DNA of 64,000 nt. Source: Paenibacillus massiliensis 2301065 = DSM 16942. Lineage in GTDB: Bacteria > Bacillota > Bacilli > Paenibacillales > Paenibacillaceae. The notes beneath the pieces were generated by a model. That model was not told the DNA's origin and did not search any database. It saw only the letters and a list, made by a program, of their open reading frames with translations. The position numbers were made by a program, and so were the translations under genes. The stretch is taken from NCBI RefSeq assembly GCF_000377505.1, contig NZ_KB898193.1, positions 186,001 through 250,000 of the forward strand, given 5' to 3'. Positions 16,787 to 25,543 of this stretch are shown here, in pieces; position 1 is the stretch's first letter; the number at the start of each line of letters is the position of its first letter.

Positions 16787-17061
16787 CATTACCGTCTCCT
16801 TTGGCTAAAAAAATGCAAAGAGCGCCCTCATCCCTTGGGACGAGGAGCGCTCTGCTCGCGGTGCCACCCAACTTGCCAAAGCATGCTTATGGTGCCTGCT
16901 TGGCCTCTTGGTCCGCGATAACGGGCGGTTCCGGTTAACTTGGAGAGAAGCTAGCTCCCCTGGCGATAACGCCTCCGAGTTGGATTCTCTTCAATGGCGT
17001 GATTCCGATCTGTAATTGTACGGACCATTATAATGGAACAGTAGGCCTACTTGCAAGTAAT
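16761..17061. repeat. 301-bp direct repeat, copy 2
   Basis: It is 299/301 identical to 14946-15246. It ends at TAAT/C, directly before a 15-bp tandem (TCAGCTTCATTTAGG then TCAGCTTCACTTAGG, 17061-17090). Confidence 0.97.
16807..17021 (-). promoter_or_regulatory. T-box leader, second copy, without an intact synthetase
   Basis: It is identical to the serS leader, including TGGGTGGCACCGCG (16857-16870), the terminator stem and the upstream promoter (17027-17056). Downstream there is only the 27-codon stub. Confidence 0.9.
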
Positions 17062-17109
17062 CAGCTTCATTTAGGTCAGCTTCACTTAGGTCCGTCGGGT
17101 TCACTTAGC

Positions 17110-19131
17110 TCAATTTGCCAGCCCATGACTTACATTAGATGGTCTCTCTGTACTAAGAGGACTTGAATATTGAAAAGCGACTCCCGGCAGCTTCAAAATA
17201 TCCCTATGTTGAAGTAGATATTCCTTATACGGTATCATCGCTTCATTATTAAGTAGAGAGCCGTTAGTAGATGCCAGATCCTTGATCCGATACTCCCCCC
17301 TCATAGACTCTGATATTTCTATATGCAGACGTGACAGACCTTCGGCATCTGAAATCCGGTAGGCACTCTCTTCGCCTCTTCCTATAGTGAAGCTACTCCG
17401 CGACAACCTGATCGGTACCGTCTCATTCAAGTAGTTGCCCTCTGTATCTAATAGATACAAGCAAGCGACCTGCGTGTCGTGCTCCTGCCGCTGTTGAGCA
17501 AGCTTACGATCCTCTGACCCCAAAAAACGGGTTGCATCCGATGAACTGCTCGCAAGAATATCCGTATTTTCTTTTAATGAGGAATAGTAGTCACCTGAAT
17601 TCACTTCTTCATAGTGAATGCTATTGCTACGGTCATTGTCTAATTTGTTGTTCTCCAGGCTCCCCGGAACATTGCCACTATCACTTGCCAAATACGGATC
17701 TGTACCGCCAAGCGCCTCTCTCGTTCGCTCTTCTTCATGCCCTAGTCTACCTATGTGCTTTCCACGGTTGATCTCCATTTTGGAGCCTTCTAGATCCCCT
17801 TTTCTTTGCTGCTTGCTCATGTAGCCTGTAACACGATCGACTTGGAAACGGAATATCTTGGCTCCTTTACCTGAATTCGCTGGCTCATAGTTTTCTAATT
17901 CACCTGAATCAAGCTCTGCTACATGCTCACTGTAATCTTTAGCACCTCTGCTGAGACGTAGCTTCCCGAACCATGCTAATAGCGTCACTGTGCTAAGTAG
18001 AACGGTGACAGCCGATGTTATGATCAGATTGGAGAGACTTGGATGGTCCAGATAAAGATACCTCCACACGCTTGCGGCCAGGAGGATACATGCTGACATG
18101 ATATATGTCCGATATTTACGAGGACCATTCGTTGAAATGTCCTCCTCCATCTCATCATCGTCAGCCGAAGCCTCCCCATAATTCCACGCTGGTGGATCAT
18201 TAAATGACGGAGCTTGAAGCTGGGGAGCCTGAGATTGTACCATGTGCGAAGCTCGCTCACCACTACTGCGTCCACGTTGTCCCAGGAATGGTCCATACTC
18301 CCCTTCCCCCTCCGGGTGTCGTTCGGTCTTTCTTAGAGCAGTTTTACTTAGATATGAATCCACAGCCGAGTTCGATTCAGAGAGATGATCACCTTGAACA
18401 CCATCTGTTGAAATCTGGCTTTTCCGCTGAGCAACAAGACCTTTTGCTCTCGAAGAAGAGCTAACATTAACAGGTGCAGCCCCCGTATCTAGTACTGCAG
18501 ATGCTTGTGAGTATATGGCTGTCTCCGAGGCTGTAGCTATACTCGTCTCCTTTGAATCGTTAGCTTCCAAATATTCAAGCAAGAGCAGCTTCATTCCCTG
18601 CAGATCAAATATGTCCTGATCGCACATTTGCAGTAATCGCTGCAGCCCATCGCCTTCCAATTCTTTTATGGAGCTGAGCAGTCGAATAATTAATTGCTTA
18701 ATGTCTTGCCCCACTGAGCATGCATCGAATCCCTCTCTTAGCGGGAGATAAGTCAGACGTACTGCATATTCAGCCCCCGTACCCTCTACAAAAATGTAGT
18801 CTTCATGAACAACGAATTGCAAAGGTGTAAGCATATACTCTCTGGACGAGTCTAATGCATCTAATATTTCATAAAGTAGCTTGTACAGCATCTGAATGGA
18901 GTGTCTGTGGGAGAACCATATATGCGAGAGCATTTTCAGACCTGTAACGTCATACTGAAATGTGACCTTATTATCTACTTCTTTAATTCTAAAGGCCAAT
19001 AAGCTGTGAATCCGATTGGAGGTCAGCATACCTGCCTGTGTTCGATTAAGATCAGTTGAGCTCAGACCATTCTCAGTGTCGATCATCATAAAGATCCCGC
19101 CATTTTGAACAAAATCTCTTGTTAAATTCAC
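17110..19131 (-). CDS. FHA-domain membrane protein of the Tad locus
   Basis: This is a 673-aa protein ending the Tad operon. Residues 1-200 form a conserved N-terminal domain (LLAFRIKEVDNKVTFQYDV, then FVVHEDYIFVEG) of the kind labelled DUF6382. A disordered stretch leads to two transmembrane helices (about 335-385). After a second linker comes a C-terminal FHA domain (about 580-655) with FTIGRGEESAYRI, LSRLHIEI and KDLASTNGSLLN. FHA domains bind phosphothreonine, so signalling by a Ser/Thr kinase to the pilus machine is plausible. The start is GTG, supported by AAGGAGG 7 nt upstream. Confidence 0.82.
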   Translation of the reverse strand: MNLTRDFVQNGGIFMMIDTENGLSSTDLNRTQAGMLTSNRIHSLLAFRIKEVDNKVTFQYDVTGLKMLSHIWFSHRHSIQMLYKLLYEILDALDSSREYMLTPLQFVVHEDYIFVEGTGAEYAVRLTYLPLREGFDACSVGQDIKQLIIRLLSSIKELEGDGLQRLLQMCDQDIFDLQGMKLLLLEYLEANDSKETSIATASETAIYSQASAVLDTGAAPVNVSSSSRAKGLVAQRKSQISTDGVQGDHLSESNSAVDSYLSKTALRKTERHPEGEGEYGPFLGQRGRSSGERASHMVQSQAPQLQAPSFNDPPAWNYGEASADDDEMEEDISTNGPRKYRTYIMSACILLAASVWRYLYLDHPSLSNLIITSAVTVLLSTVTLLAWFGKLRLSRGAKDYSEHVAELDSGELENYEPANSGKGAKIFRFQVDRVTGYMSKQQRKGDLEGSKMEINRGKHIGRLGHEEERTREALGGTDPYLASDSGNVPGSLENNKLDNDRSNSIHYEEVNSGDYYSSLKENTDILASSSSDATRFLGSEDRKLAQQRQEHDTQVACLYLLDTEGNYLNETVPIRLSRSSFTIGRGEESAYRISDAEGLSRLHIEISESMRGEYRIKDLASTNGSLLNNEAMIPYKEYLLQHRDILKLPGVAFQYSSPLSTERPSNVSHGLAN

Positions 19132-19143
19132 CTCCTGCCCTCC

Positions 19144-19674
19144 TTATGCATGGATCAAATAGAAATAAGTACTGATAACCCCTGGAATTACAGCAATCAT
19201 AAATGGAAAACGCAGATAAGAATCTCTTCCTGCTGCAAGAGCCACCTTGCTTCTAAGTAATAGGAACCCTCCAATCTGTAGCAGCAAGCTTCGTAGACGA
19301 CCTACCATCTCACGCCTCCAGAGAAGCATAATAACTCCAACCAAACCTGCGTACAGGATGGAATAGAATGCGGCATGTAATACGAAAGCAGCACCAGTCC
19401 AAGCCCCAATCCCGCCAAATAGCTTCACATCCCCAGCCCCAACAGCACCTACCCAATATAAAATGAACAGTAGCCCGAATCCGGTGCCAAGCCCTGCAGC
19501 AGCAAAAAGAATCCCAGCCCAGCCATCACTATATCCGTGCAGTATCAGACCTGAAAGTATAGTGGGTATTGTAAGCTTATTCGGTATTTTCATGGACCGT
19601 ATATCCGTAAATAGTGCTATCAGCAAGAAGCATGCGCACCCTATATACATCCAGCTCAATATGGACGCCCCCAA
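19144..19674 (-). CDS. tadV: Prepilin peptidase, TadV/CpaA type
   Basis: This is a 176-aa polytopic aspartyl protease that removes the leader from Flp pilin and pseudopilins. The catalytic aspartates are in ALFTDIRSMKIPNKL (about residues 21-35) and the GxGD motif GAVGAGDVKLFGG (about 76-88). It lacks the N-methylase domain, as is usual for TadV. The start is uncertain: TTG at 19674 lacks a ribosome site, while TTG at 19659 has GGGGG about 7 nt upstream. Confidence 0.88.
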   Translation of the reverse strand: MGASILSWMYIGCACFLLIALFTDIRSMKIPNKLTIPTILSGLILHGYSDGWAGILFAAAGLGTGFGLLFILYWVGAVGAGDVKLFGGIGAWTGAAFVLHAAFYSILYAGLVGVIMLLWRREMVGRLRSLLLQIGGFLLLRSKVALAAGRDSYLRFPFMIAVIPGVISTYFYLIHA

Positions 19675-19738
19675 TTATTTTATTCAGCATTTTTGTATAG
19701 CAAGCTCAGCTCTAATCCATCTGGAAATATCATATGAA

Positions 19739-20725
19739 CTATTTGTTAGCTTTGTCTGCCACCTCCAGTGGACCCTCAAGCGTTGCTCCACTATCGCTCT
19801 CGATTACAAAGCTCCATGTACCAAGGGTCGTATTCGTACCCACGAACCAGTTCCATTCAACGTAGCCTTGCTCATCGGCCACAGCCCATCCTACGTGTCT
19901 TGCCACACTTGCTCCTGACTTGTAATAGATGGACAGATTAGCTGAGCCGCCTGGCTCAATCCTGGCCCGTATTTTGTTATACACTCCTCGGATAGCTGGC
20001 TTCGGTGCTTCGATAAGCTGAATCGTACCCGTGACACCCGGCGAAGCCTCATCTCCTATTTCTTCACCGGTATCCCCAATCCAGAGCCGCTCCTCTGCCG
20101 TCGCCTGCAAGACCAGCTCACGCTGAACAAAAGGTATACGTATAGGAAGGACGTAGGATAGCTCGATCTTAAAATAAGGATCGCTTCTGCCCCGGAGTGC
20201 AGGAAGATGAACGCTGGTAACATGAATACGATCCAAGTCCAGAATACGGTCATCCATGAACGGCTTAAGCAACGGCTTGGCGACGGGATCAAGCATAGCC
20301 TCCGTAATCTTTCCTTTCATTCGATCAAATGGCTCAGTCCCCGAGCTTACAGCATCTCCTACCCAGAGCCCGATCGGCTCCGGTAGCGAATGTCCGAACT
20401 GCTCTGTCATCTCTCCCATCGTAAGCTTGGGTACAATCTCCTGCTCCTCAAGATCTCCAAAAGTTGTATCCGCATTATTCAAGGCCAGCGATACAGGATA
20501 GATCTTGCTTGCTACCTCCTTGGCTACCTCAGATGCAACCGTCTGTAGAGCTGTTGAGAAGACCGTCATTTGTACGATGTATACCAGCAAGATCACGAAG
20601 AACATGAACACAGGCAGGACCAAAGAAGCTTCCAGCACAATGCTCCCTCGCTCCAATCCCCAGACCTTTCCAGATCGGTGCTTAATAAGAGAAATGTGCC
20701 TGCTTTCGGACATAATAGGTTCCAT
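19739..20725 (-). CDS. TadE-like pilus assembly protein (large)
   Basis: It has 328 aa with the TadE N-terminal hallmark ERGSIVLEASLVLPVFMFFV (about residues 25-44). This is a pseudopilin-like hydrophobic helix with the conserved Glu five residues in. The long extracytoplasmic part is extended relative to normal TadE (about 150-200 aa) and ends in a beta-rich region. The start overlaps the upstream gene. The ATG at 20725 is preferred for AAGGTGAGG 9 nt before it; a GTG at 20740 is possible. Confidence 0.75.
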   Translation of the reverse strand: MEPIMSESRHISLIKHRSGKVWGLERGSIVLEASLVLPVFMFFVILLVYIVQMTVFSTALQTVASEVAKEVASKIYPVSLALNNADTTFGDLEEQEIVPKLTMGEMTEQFGHSLPEPIGLWVGDAVSSGTEPFDRMKGKITEAMLDPVAKPLLKPFMDDRILDLDRIHVTSVHLPALRGRSDPYFKIELSYVLPIRIPFVQRELVLQATAEERLWIGDTGEEIGDEASPGVTGTIQLIEAPKPAIRGVYNKIRARIEPGGSANLSIYYKSGASVARHVGWAVADEQGYVEWNWFVGTNTTLGTWSFVIESDSGATLEGPLEVADKANK

Positions 20726-22883
20726 GCTCAATGTCCTCACCTTCTCCAGAAGCTGCTCCTACCATCTTCATTACTCCAGGCAGGAACCACAGCCTGATAC
20801 CACTTCGCACCTCACCTAATGCATAGGTCGGTCTTTCGGCCGGGTTCACCCCCGTCCCATAACGAATCAAGGCCAGCATGCGAGACAACTTCTGTCCTTT
20901 ACTGCTGTGCATCATCATGAATAATCTGAGATGGTCCTTGTAAGTGAGCTTAATTCGAACGTAGTCTGATAAATACAAATAGCCTTGCTGGGCCAGCATC
21001 AGCATATCTTCTATGGCCTTCTCCACTCCGTACAGCAATGCTGCTGCTAGTACAGCAAGCGGATGTCCTAATGAAGAATATTTCTGTAGACCCTCCATCG
21101 TCCGAATGGCCATTCGCATAGCAAAAATCTCACCATAAGCTGCTGCCAGGTTACCTGTGGCATTATGAAACCCATAAATAATGTACTCAGCCTCCTGATT
21201 ACCAATCTCTAACTGATCACCCAAGGCCTGCGTTAACCCCTGCCTGGAGGTGCCTGAACCAATCACATCCTTGAATCTTCCAAAATCAATATGTGAGTAG
21301 TACGAGAGTGCATATTCATTCTGAAAAAATTCATCTCCCATGCTGCTTAGCATGCCTGCAGCCGCTTCATATAATTGGTCCATGGCATTCATTGCCGCTC
21401 CACCCGTTTCGGTGGGATCAACCGAATGGTTCACCAAGCTAGTCGGCTGAGCTGCAGTTGAATTGAACGCGAGACTTTGTTCATAATATCCTTTCAGCTC
21501 CTGAAAAGAGTTGTTCGACTCCTTGTTCTTCGTTAACAGATCAATTAGACCGTATGCTTCCTTCAGCCTCTCGGTAGCTTTTTTCTCCATCTCTTTGCGC
21601 TCACGATCAGACCCACGGGCACTATCGAGTGCCTGTTGCTCCTGATCCAGCTTATTGCTACTGCCTTTCGTTACGTACGCCCTCTCGTAAGCATAAACAC
21701 GGTCAAAGGCTCGTCTTACGGCTTCCTTCATTTCCAGGTCGGTATGCTCCCGCAGAGGAATTTTATTTAATGTTGTAACCATGCTCCTTATATTGTTGTT
21801 AGCTGCACTCCACGCATTTCTTTGTTGAGCGATCCCTGTCTCCACGGATCGGAATACATCCTCTGAAGTAAGCAATTCGCTCACTCTATCCCTGGTAGCC
21901 GCAAGACGGCCATCTGCAGGCACAGCGGCATTTGTGGGTGATGGTGATGAGCTCACCGTATCATAGCTGTCATTAGCAGCTCGCTGCTTATATTGGGCAA
22001 TGACTAGCCTCATTTCACCATTAATATTTCTGGCCTCTGCTAGCAATGCCTCAGCTTTAACCAACCCCGTATCATGCTTCTGCCTGAAGCTGTCCAATTC
22101 GCTCTGGATATGAGCTAGAAGCCTGTTCAACTGTTGTCTGAACTCGCGAAGCTCCCTCTCTTTGCGTTCGGTAGGGTCCCTTTTGAATGCTTCATAACGA
22201 TCTAGGTAATCCAGATATTGCGATGCTGCATCAGCAGCACTATCCATCTCCTCATAGATGTACTTATTCATCTCAAGTGAGCTCTGCCCCATGATAAGCT
22301 TTCTAAGACTTGTGGCTCCCGCCGCTGCTTTACGCTGTTGGTTTAAGGCCTCATCAAGCTTGGCTTCACGCTGTTCATACAACTTATGCAGCCGCTTCAG
22401 CAAATCGACTGTATGGGAGGCCTCCTTCATCTCTTGGGAGATCGGCTTCAGCTTATCCACGATCTCGTATGCAAAGGTGACGGGTGCCCTGTACTTCATA
22501 TCCTCTCGAATCTGAGTATTGAACATCCCATAGCTACCAAGCATCCTATCCATACTCAAGGTGCTGCTGTCCAGACGGCTCCTCATCAAGCCGAATGCTC
22601 CTTCACGCGAAGTAACTATTGTACTGTCATTCAGAACCTTAGTCATTATGCGGTTACCTGTCCCTTCGCCATAAGCAAATAGCCCATACTGCTGCTGTAG
22701 CACCGGATCATAGGAGGACATTACAGATCGGACTGCTGCATGAGCCAGCTTTTCCGTCTGAACATGCAGGGCTGCGATACGAGCGTAATCAATGAATACA
22801 GCGGTGAAGGCAAAGACAAAGGCCAGAATAATAATTAAAAAAACAGAAACTGCACCTTCTTCGTTGTGCCTATGCCGGAACAT
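20682..22883 (-). CDS. TadG-like/DUF5702-type membrane protein of the Tad locus
   Basis: It is 733 aa with an N-terminal transmembrane anchor EEGAVSVFLIIILAFVFAFT (about residues 9-28), as in TadG-type proteins. A very long extracytoplasmic region rich in Lys, Glu, Gln and Leu heptads (about 130-490) is predicted coiled coil. The C-terminal third is more globular. It probably contributes to the pilus platform or its anchoring to the wall. The ATG at 22883 follows GAGGAGAGG; a GTG seven codons earlier is less likely. Confidence 0.75.
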   Translation of the reverse strand: MFRHRHNEEGAVSVFLIIILAFVFAFTAVFIDYARIAALHVQTEKLAHAAVRSVMSSYDPVLQQQYGLFAYGEGTGNRIMTKVLNDSTIVTSREGAFGLMRSRLDSSTLSMDRMLGSYGMFNTQIREDMKYRAPVTFAYEIVDKLKPISQEMKEASHTVDLLKRLHKLYEQREAKLDEALNQQRKAAAGATSLRKLIMGQSSLEMNKYIYEEMDSAADAASQYLDYLDRYEAFKRDPTERKERELREFRQQLNRLLAHIQSELDSFRQKHDTGLVKAEALLAEARNINGEMRLVIAQYKQRAANDSYDTVSSSPSPTNAAVPADGRLAATRDRVSELLTSEDVFRSVETGIAQQRNAWSAANNNIRSMVTTLNKIPLREHTDLEMKEAVRRAFDRVYAYERAYVTKGSSNKLDQEQQALDSARGSDRERKEMEKKATERLKEAYGLIDLLTKNKESNNSFQELKGYYEQSLAFNSTAAQPTSLVNHSVDPTETGGAAMNAMDQLYEAAAGMLSSMGDEFFQNEYALSYYSHIDFGRFKDVIGSGTSRQGLTQALGDQLEIGNQEAEYIIYGFHNATGNLAAAYGEIFAMRMAIRTMEGLQKYSSLGHPLAVLAAALLYGVEKAIEDMLMLAQQGYLYLSDYVRIKLTYKDHLRLFMMMHSSKGQKLSRMLALIRYGTGVNPAERPTYALGEVRSGIRLWFLPGVMKMVGAASGEGEDIEHGTYYVRKQAHFSY

Positions 22884-22911
22884 CTTTACCTCTCCTCTTC
22901 CCACTCCGGGC

Positions 22912-23580
22912 TTAATTTTCTCTGGCTGCGTAATCCTGTAGCACTGCCCCTGCTGCGCCGGTCTTCAATGGTATCCCTTGACCAGTTCCCTTGAACTTCG
23001 GCCCATAATAGCGCATCAGTTCAATAGTTCTTATATATTCAACAGGGTCTACCACCCCGGCATAGCTTGAGATGGACAGTCTGTCTCCCTCCAGAACACG
23101 GCTTAATAAAGGCAGATGTATCATCTTGCTTAGCTCCGTCGTCACCCTCCGGTTAATCATAAAATTCTCATAATACTGCTGCCCCTTCATTCCGCCCGGT
23201 ATGGCCCCGCTTGCCTGCGACATCTTCTTCTGTGGCAAGCCCTGCCCCGTTGACATTTCTGGTATAGCAACAGCCTGCCGTGTATCGGCCCCAGTCCAGC
23301 CAAACAGTGCCCCTATCATCGCATCATCTGTCATACGCCAATACAGAGGATCACGCTGCCCTTCCTCCACCGCACCATTTGTCGGTACTTTATAGCTATT
23401 GTCCCAACTATATGCCGCTCGTTCGGAAGCAGTAGCGGCAACCTGAATGAGAATGGATTTCTGGTATAAATACAGACAGAAGAATAGCAGTATAAAAATA
23501 ATGAACATAATGATAGGAAACACCAAGGATGCTTCTAGCGAAAAGCTCCCCGCCTCATCGGAACCCAGGTCCCGACTCAT
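22912..23580 (-). CDS. TadE-like minor pilin/pseudopilin
   Basis: It has 222 aa with the N-terminal motif AGSFSLEASLVFPIIMFIIF (about residues 10-29), the pseudopilin helix with the conserved Glu that TadV would process. The remaining part is soluble and probably extracytoplasmic. Its ATG overlaps the stop of the pilin gene (ATGA), indicating translational coupling. Confidence 0.82.
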   Translation of the reverse strand: MSRDLGSDEAGSFSLEASLVFPIIMFIIFILLFFCLYLYQKSILIQVAATASERAAYSWDNSYKVPTNGAVEEGQRDPLYWRMTDDAMIGALFGWTGADTRQAVAIPEMSTGQGLPQKKMSQASGAIPGGMKGQQYYENFMINRRVTTELSKMIHLPLLSRVLEGDRLSISSYAGVVDPVEYIRTIELMRYYGPKFKGTGQGIPLKTGAAGAVLQDYAAREN

Positions 23581-23771
23581 TTGCCGTCCATAAAATCGCT
23601 GCTCTTCTTATCTGCCTTTTCTAGCAAACTGGAAATAATCTCTGTAATTTGCTTTCTGAAAATGACAGCCACAGCAATAAGAATGGCAATAATCAGGATC
23701 ATTTCTAGGGTGCCAAGTCCCTCTTCTTCCTTCCACAGTCTCTTCCAACCTGAAGCTATCGTCATTAACAT
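23577..23771 (-). CDS. flp: Flp-type (type IVb) pilin
   Basis: This is a 64-aa prepilin. A short basic/acidic leader (MLMTIASGWKRLWKEEEG) is followed by LGTLEMILIIAILIAVAVIF. Cleavage is expected after the Gly, leaving Glu at mature position 5, as in type IVb pilins. The mature protein is mostly one hydrophobic helix plus a charged tail ending KKSSDFMDGK. GGAGGAG precedes the ATG. It is the likely major subunit of the filament. Confidence 0.85.
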   Translation of the reverse strand: MLMTIASGWKRLWKEEEGLGTLEMILIIAILIAVAVIFRKQITEIISSLLEKADKKSSDFMDGK

Positions 23772-23783
23772 CGCTTTCTCCTC

Positions 23784-24659
23784 CTACAGATCCATAATCA
23801 TAAAAGCGGGTGCTCCAATTAATACAATGACCGTTAACAAGATCAGCGCCATGGGAAACACCAGCTTGGATGATGCCTGCTCCCCACGAATTCGACTGAT
23901 CGAGGTCCTTTTGCTCCAAAGTGTCTGAGACAGCTCGTGCAGTGCCATGACAAAGTCACTGCCGCCTCTACGCATATTTAACAACACCGTTGTGGTGAAG
24001 ATCGTTACTTCCTGGATGGCACAACGCTTGCTTAACTGCTCAAGAGCTTGCTGAAATGAATATCCGTTATTCCATTCACCAATTGCTTGCTTCAACTCCT
24101 GATACAGTGGATGCTCAGTAGCCCCACTCTTCTCGTTCACACAGTGCAGCATAGCACGCTGTACCGTCTCCCCTGCCCCGACAAGCAGCATGATCTTCCC
24201 CAATAGCTCAGGTAATTCCATGAGAATGGCCTGGTCCCTGTTGATCACCTTCGTATGCAAATCTCTGAGCAGCGCAGCAGGAATAAGTATGGCTAGTAGC
24301 AGGCTCAAGATAAGCCCCGCCGTGTCTCCACCGGTTATGACCGTTAACAGACAGCCGAGAGCCAGTATTCCATAGCTATAGCCCATCAGTTCAGCCAATA
24401 GTAGAATTGTTCTCTCCCCAAGCTGATCCATTCCATGCAACTTACCAATCATTCTTTGCAGTCGGAACATCAGAAGTGGACAACGCTGAATCAAGCACGA
24501 CGACAGTATTATCCATACAAATGGACCCGACAACCTTTGTAGCCGTAATCCCGGCATTCTGATGCTTTGTATCGAACGATACTTCTTACCGTGCATTAGG
24601 TTCAGCACCACCCAGCCGCCCACTTGCAGAACCAGTACAACCAAGACAGATTCAATCAT
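23784..24659 (-). CDS. tadC: Tad pilus inner-membrane platform protein TadC
   Basis: This 291-aa protein is of the type II secretion F-domain family. It has an N-terminal helix, a pair of helices near residues 95-130, a cytosolic F domain (DQAILMELPELLGKIMLLVG...GETVQRAM) and a C-terminal helix. It pairs with TadB to form the platform rotated or loaded by the ATPase TadA. The neighbouring order tadA-tadB-tadC is the standard one. Confidence 0.88.
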   Translation of the reverse strand: MIESVLVVLVLQVGGWVVLNLMHGKKYRSIQSIRMPGLRLQRLSGPFVWIILSSCLIQRCPLLMFRLQRMIGKLHGMDQLGERTILLLAELMGYSYGILALGCLLTVITGGDTAGLILSLLLAILIPAALLRDLHTKVINRDQAILMELPELLGKIMLLVGAGETVQRAMLHCVNEKSGATEHPLYQELKQAIGEWNNGYSFQQALEQLSKRCAIQEVTIFTTTVLLNMRRGGSDFVMALHELSQTLWSKRTSISRIRGEQASSKLVFPMALILLTVIVLIGAPAFMIMDL

Positions 24660-24679
24660 GTATTTCCCTTATCCCTTCC

Positions 24680-25543
24680 TCATACTTCAATTCTGACGAT
24701 ACGGCTCATCCACATTAGACATAGCCCCAAGACGAGAAGACATAGTGTAGAAATTATTCTGCCTGCACCGCTATAGAGCGGCTCCATATAATCCGCGGCA
24801 GATAGGTTCATGAACAGCACGAACAGAAACGGGGCTGCGAACATCGCCTTGGCCTCAAATTTTTTCTGGGCAATCATAATTCGGATATCCTGTTGAATTT
24901 CCAGCTTCTCTCCTATCACGCTAGAAGTTCTGCGCATGACCTCTATTAAGTCCCCGCCAGTACGCTTACAGGTGACGAATACATCCGCAAAATTCGTGAT
25001 ATCCTCCATCGCAGCTCGCTGAGCAAAATCCAGCAACGCAGCTTCTACAGGCTCCCCGTACTCCATACGCGCTATAATAATGCCGAACTCCCGGATAAGA
25101 TCATTCTCCCCTTCCGGGCTGAGCAGCTTCAGATCCTGAACGGCCTCTCGAAAGCTGTTCTCCACGGATCTGCCCGCAGCCAGAGAGGATGACAGCGAAT
25201 ATAATGCCTGCTTGAATTGAATACTGAGCGTCGCTCTTCGCCTTGCAAGTAAGAATCGACTGTACGGTCCAGGACAGGCCATTGCACCACCCGCAAGTAT
25301 TAGAGCTATTAGTGCATGATGATAAAACAAGTAACCTATACCGTAGAGCAGACCACCTGAGAGCACTAAAATAACCCAGCGCTGTCGCTTGGACAGCATA
25401 TACACTGTATAGCTAGGCAGGATATGTCCTGAAGAATTGTCCGCTGAGGAATCCTCATTTCTATACTCTTTTACCTTTTGTCCTATTATCTTGTTCTCTC
25501 TTGCCTTCCGCTCTCTTCCTTTAGGAAGACGATACAGACGCAT
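24680..25543 (-). CDS. tadB: Tad pilus inner-membrane platform protein TadB
   Basis: It is 287 aa with two helices near residues 55-95, a type II secretion F domain (FKQALYSLSSSLAAGRSVENSFREAV, then FVTCKRTGGDLIEVMRRTS) and two C-terminal helices. Its start lies 23 nt inside tadA, with GGGGGGAGAAG upstream, so translation is coupled. Confidence 0.88.
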   Translation of the reverse strand: MRLYRLPKGRERKARENKIIGQKVKEYRNEDSSADNSSGHILPSYTVYMLSKRQRWVILVLSGGLLYGIGYLFYHHALIALILAGGAMACPGPYSRFLLARRRATLSIQFKQALYSLSSSLAAGRSVENSFREAVQDLKLLSPEGENDLIREFGIIIARMEYGEPVEAALLDFAQRAAMEDITNFADVFVTCKRTGGDLIEVMRRTSSVIGEKLEIQQDIRIMIAQKKFEAKAMFAAPFLFVLFMNLSAADYMEPLYSGAGRIISTLCLLVLGLCLMWMSRIVRIEV

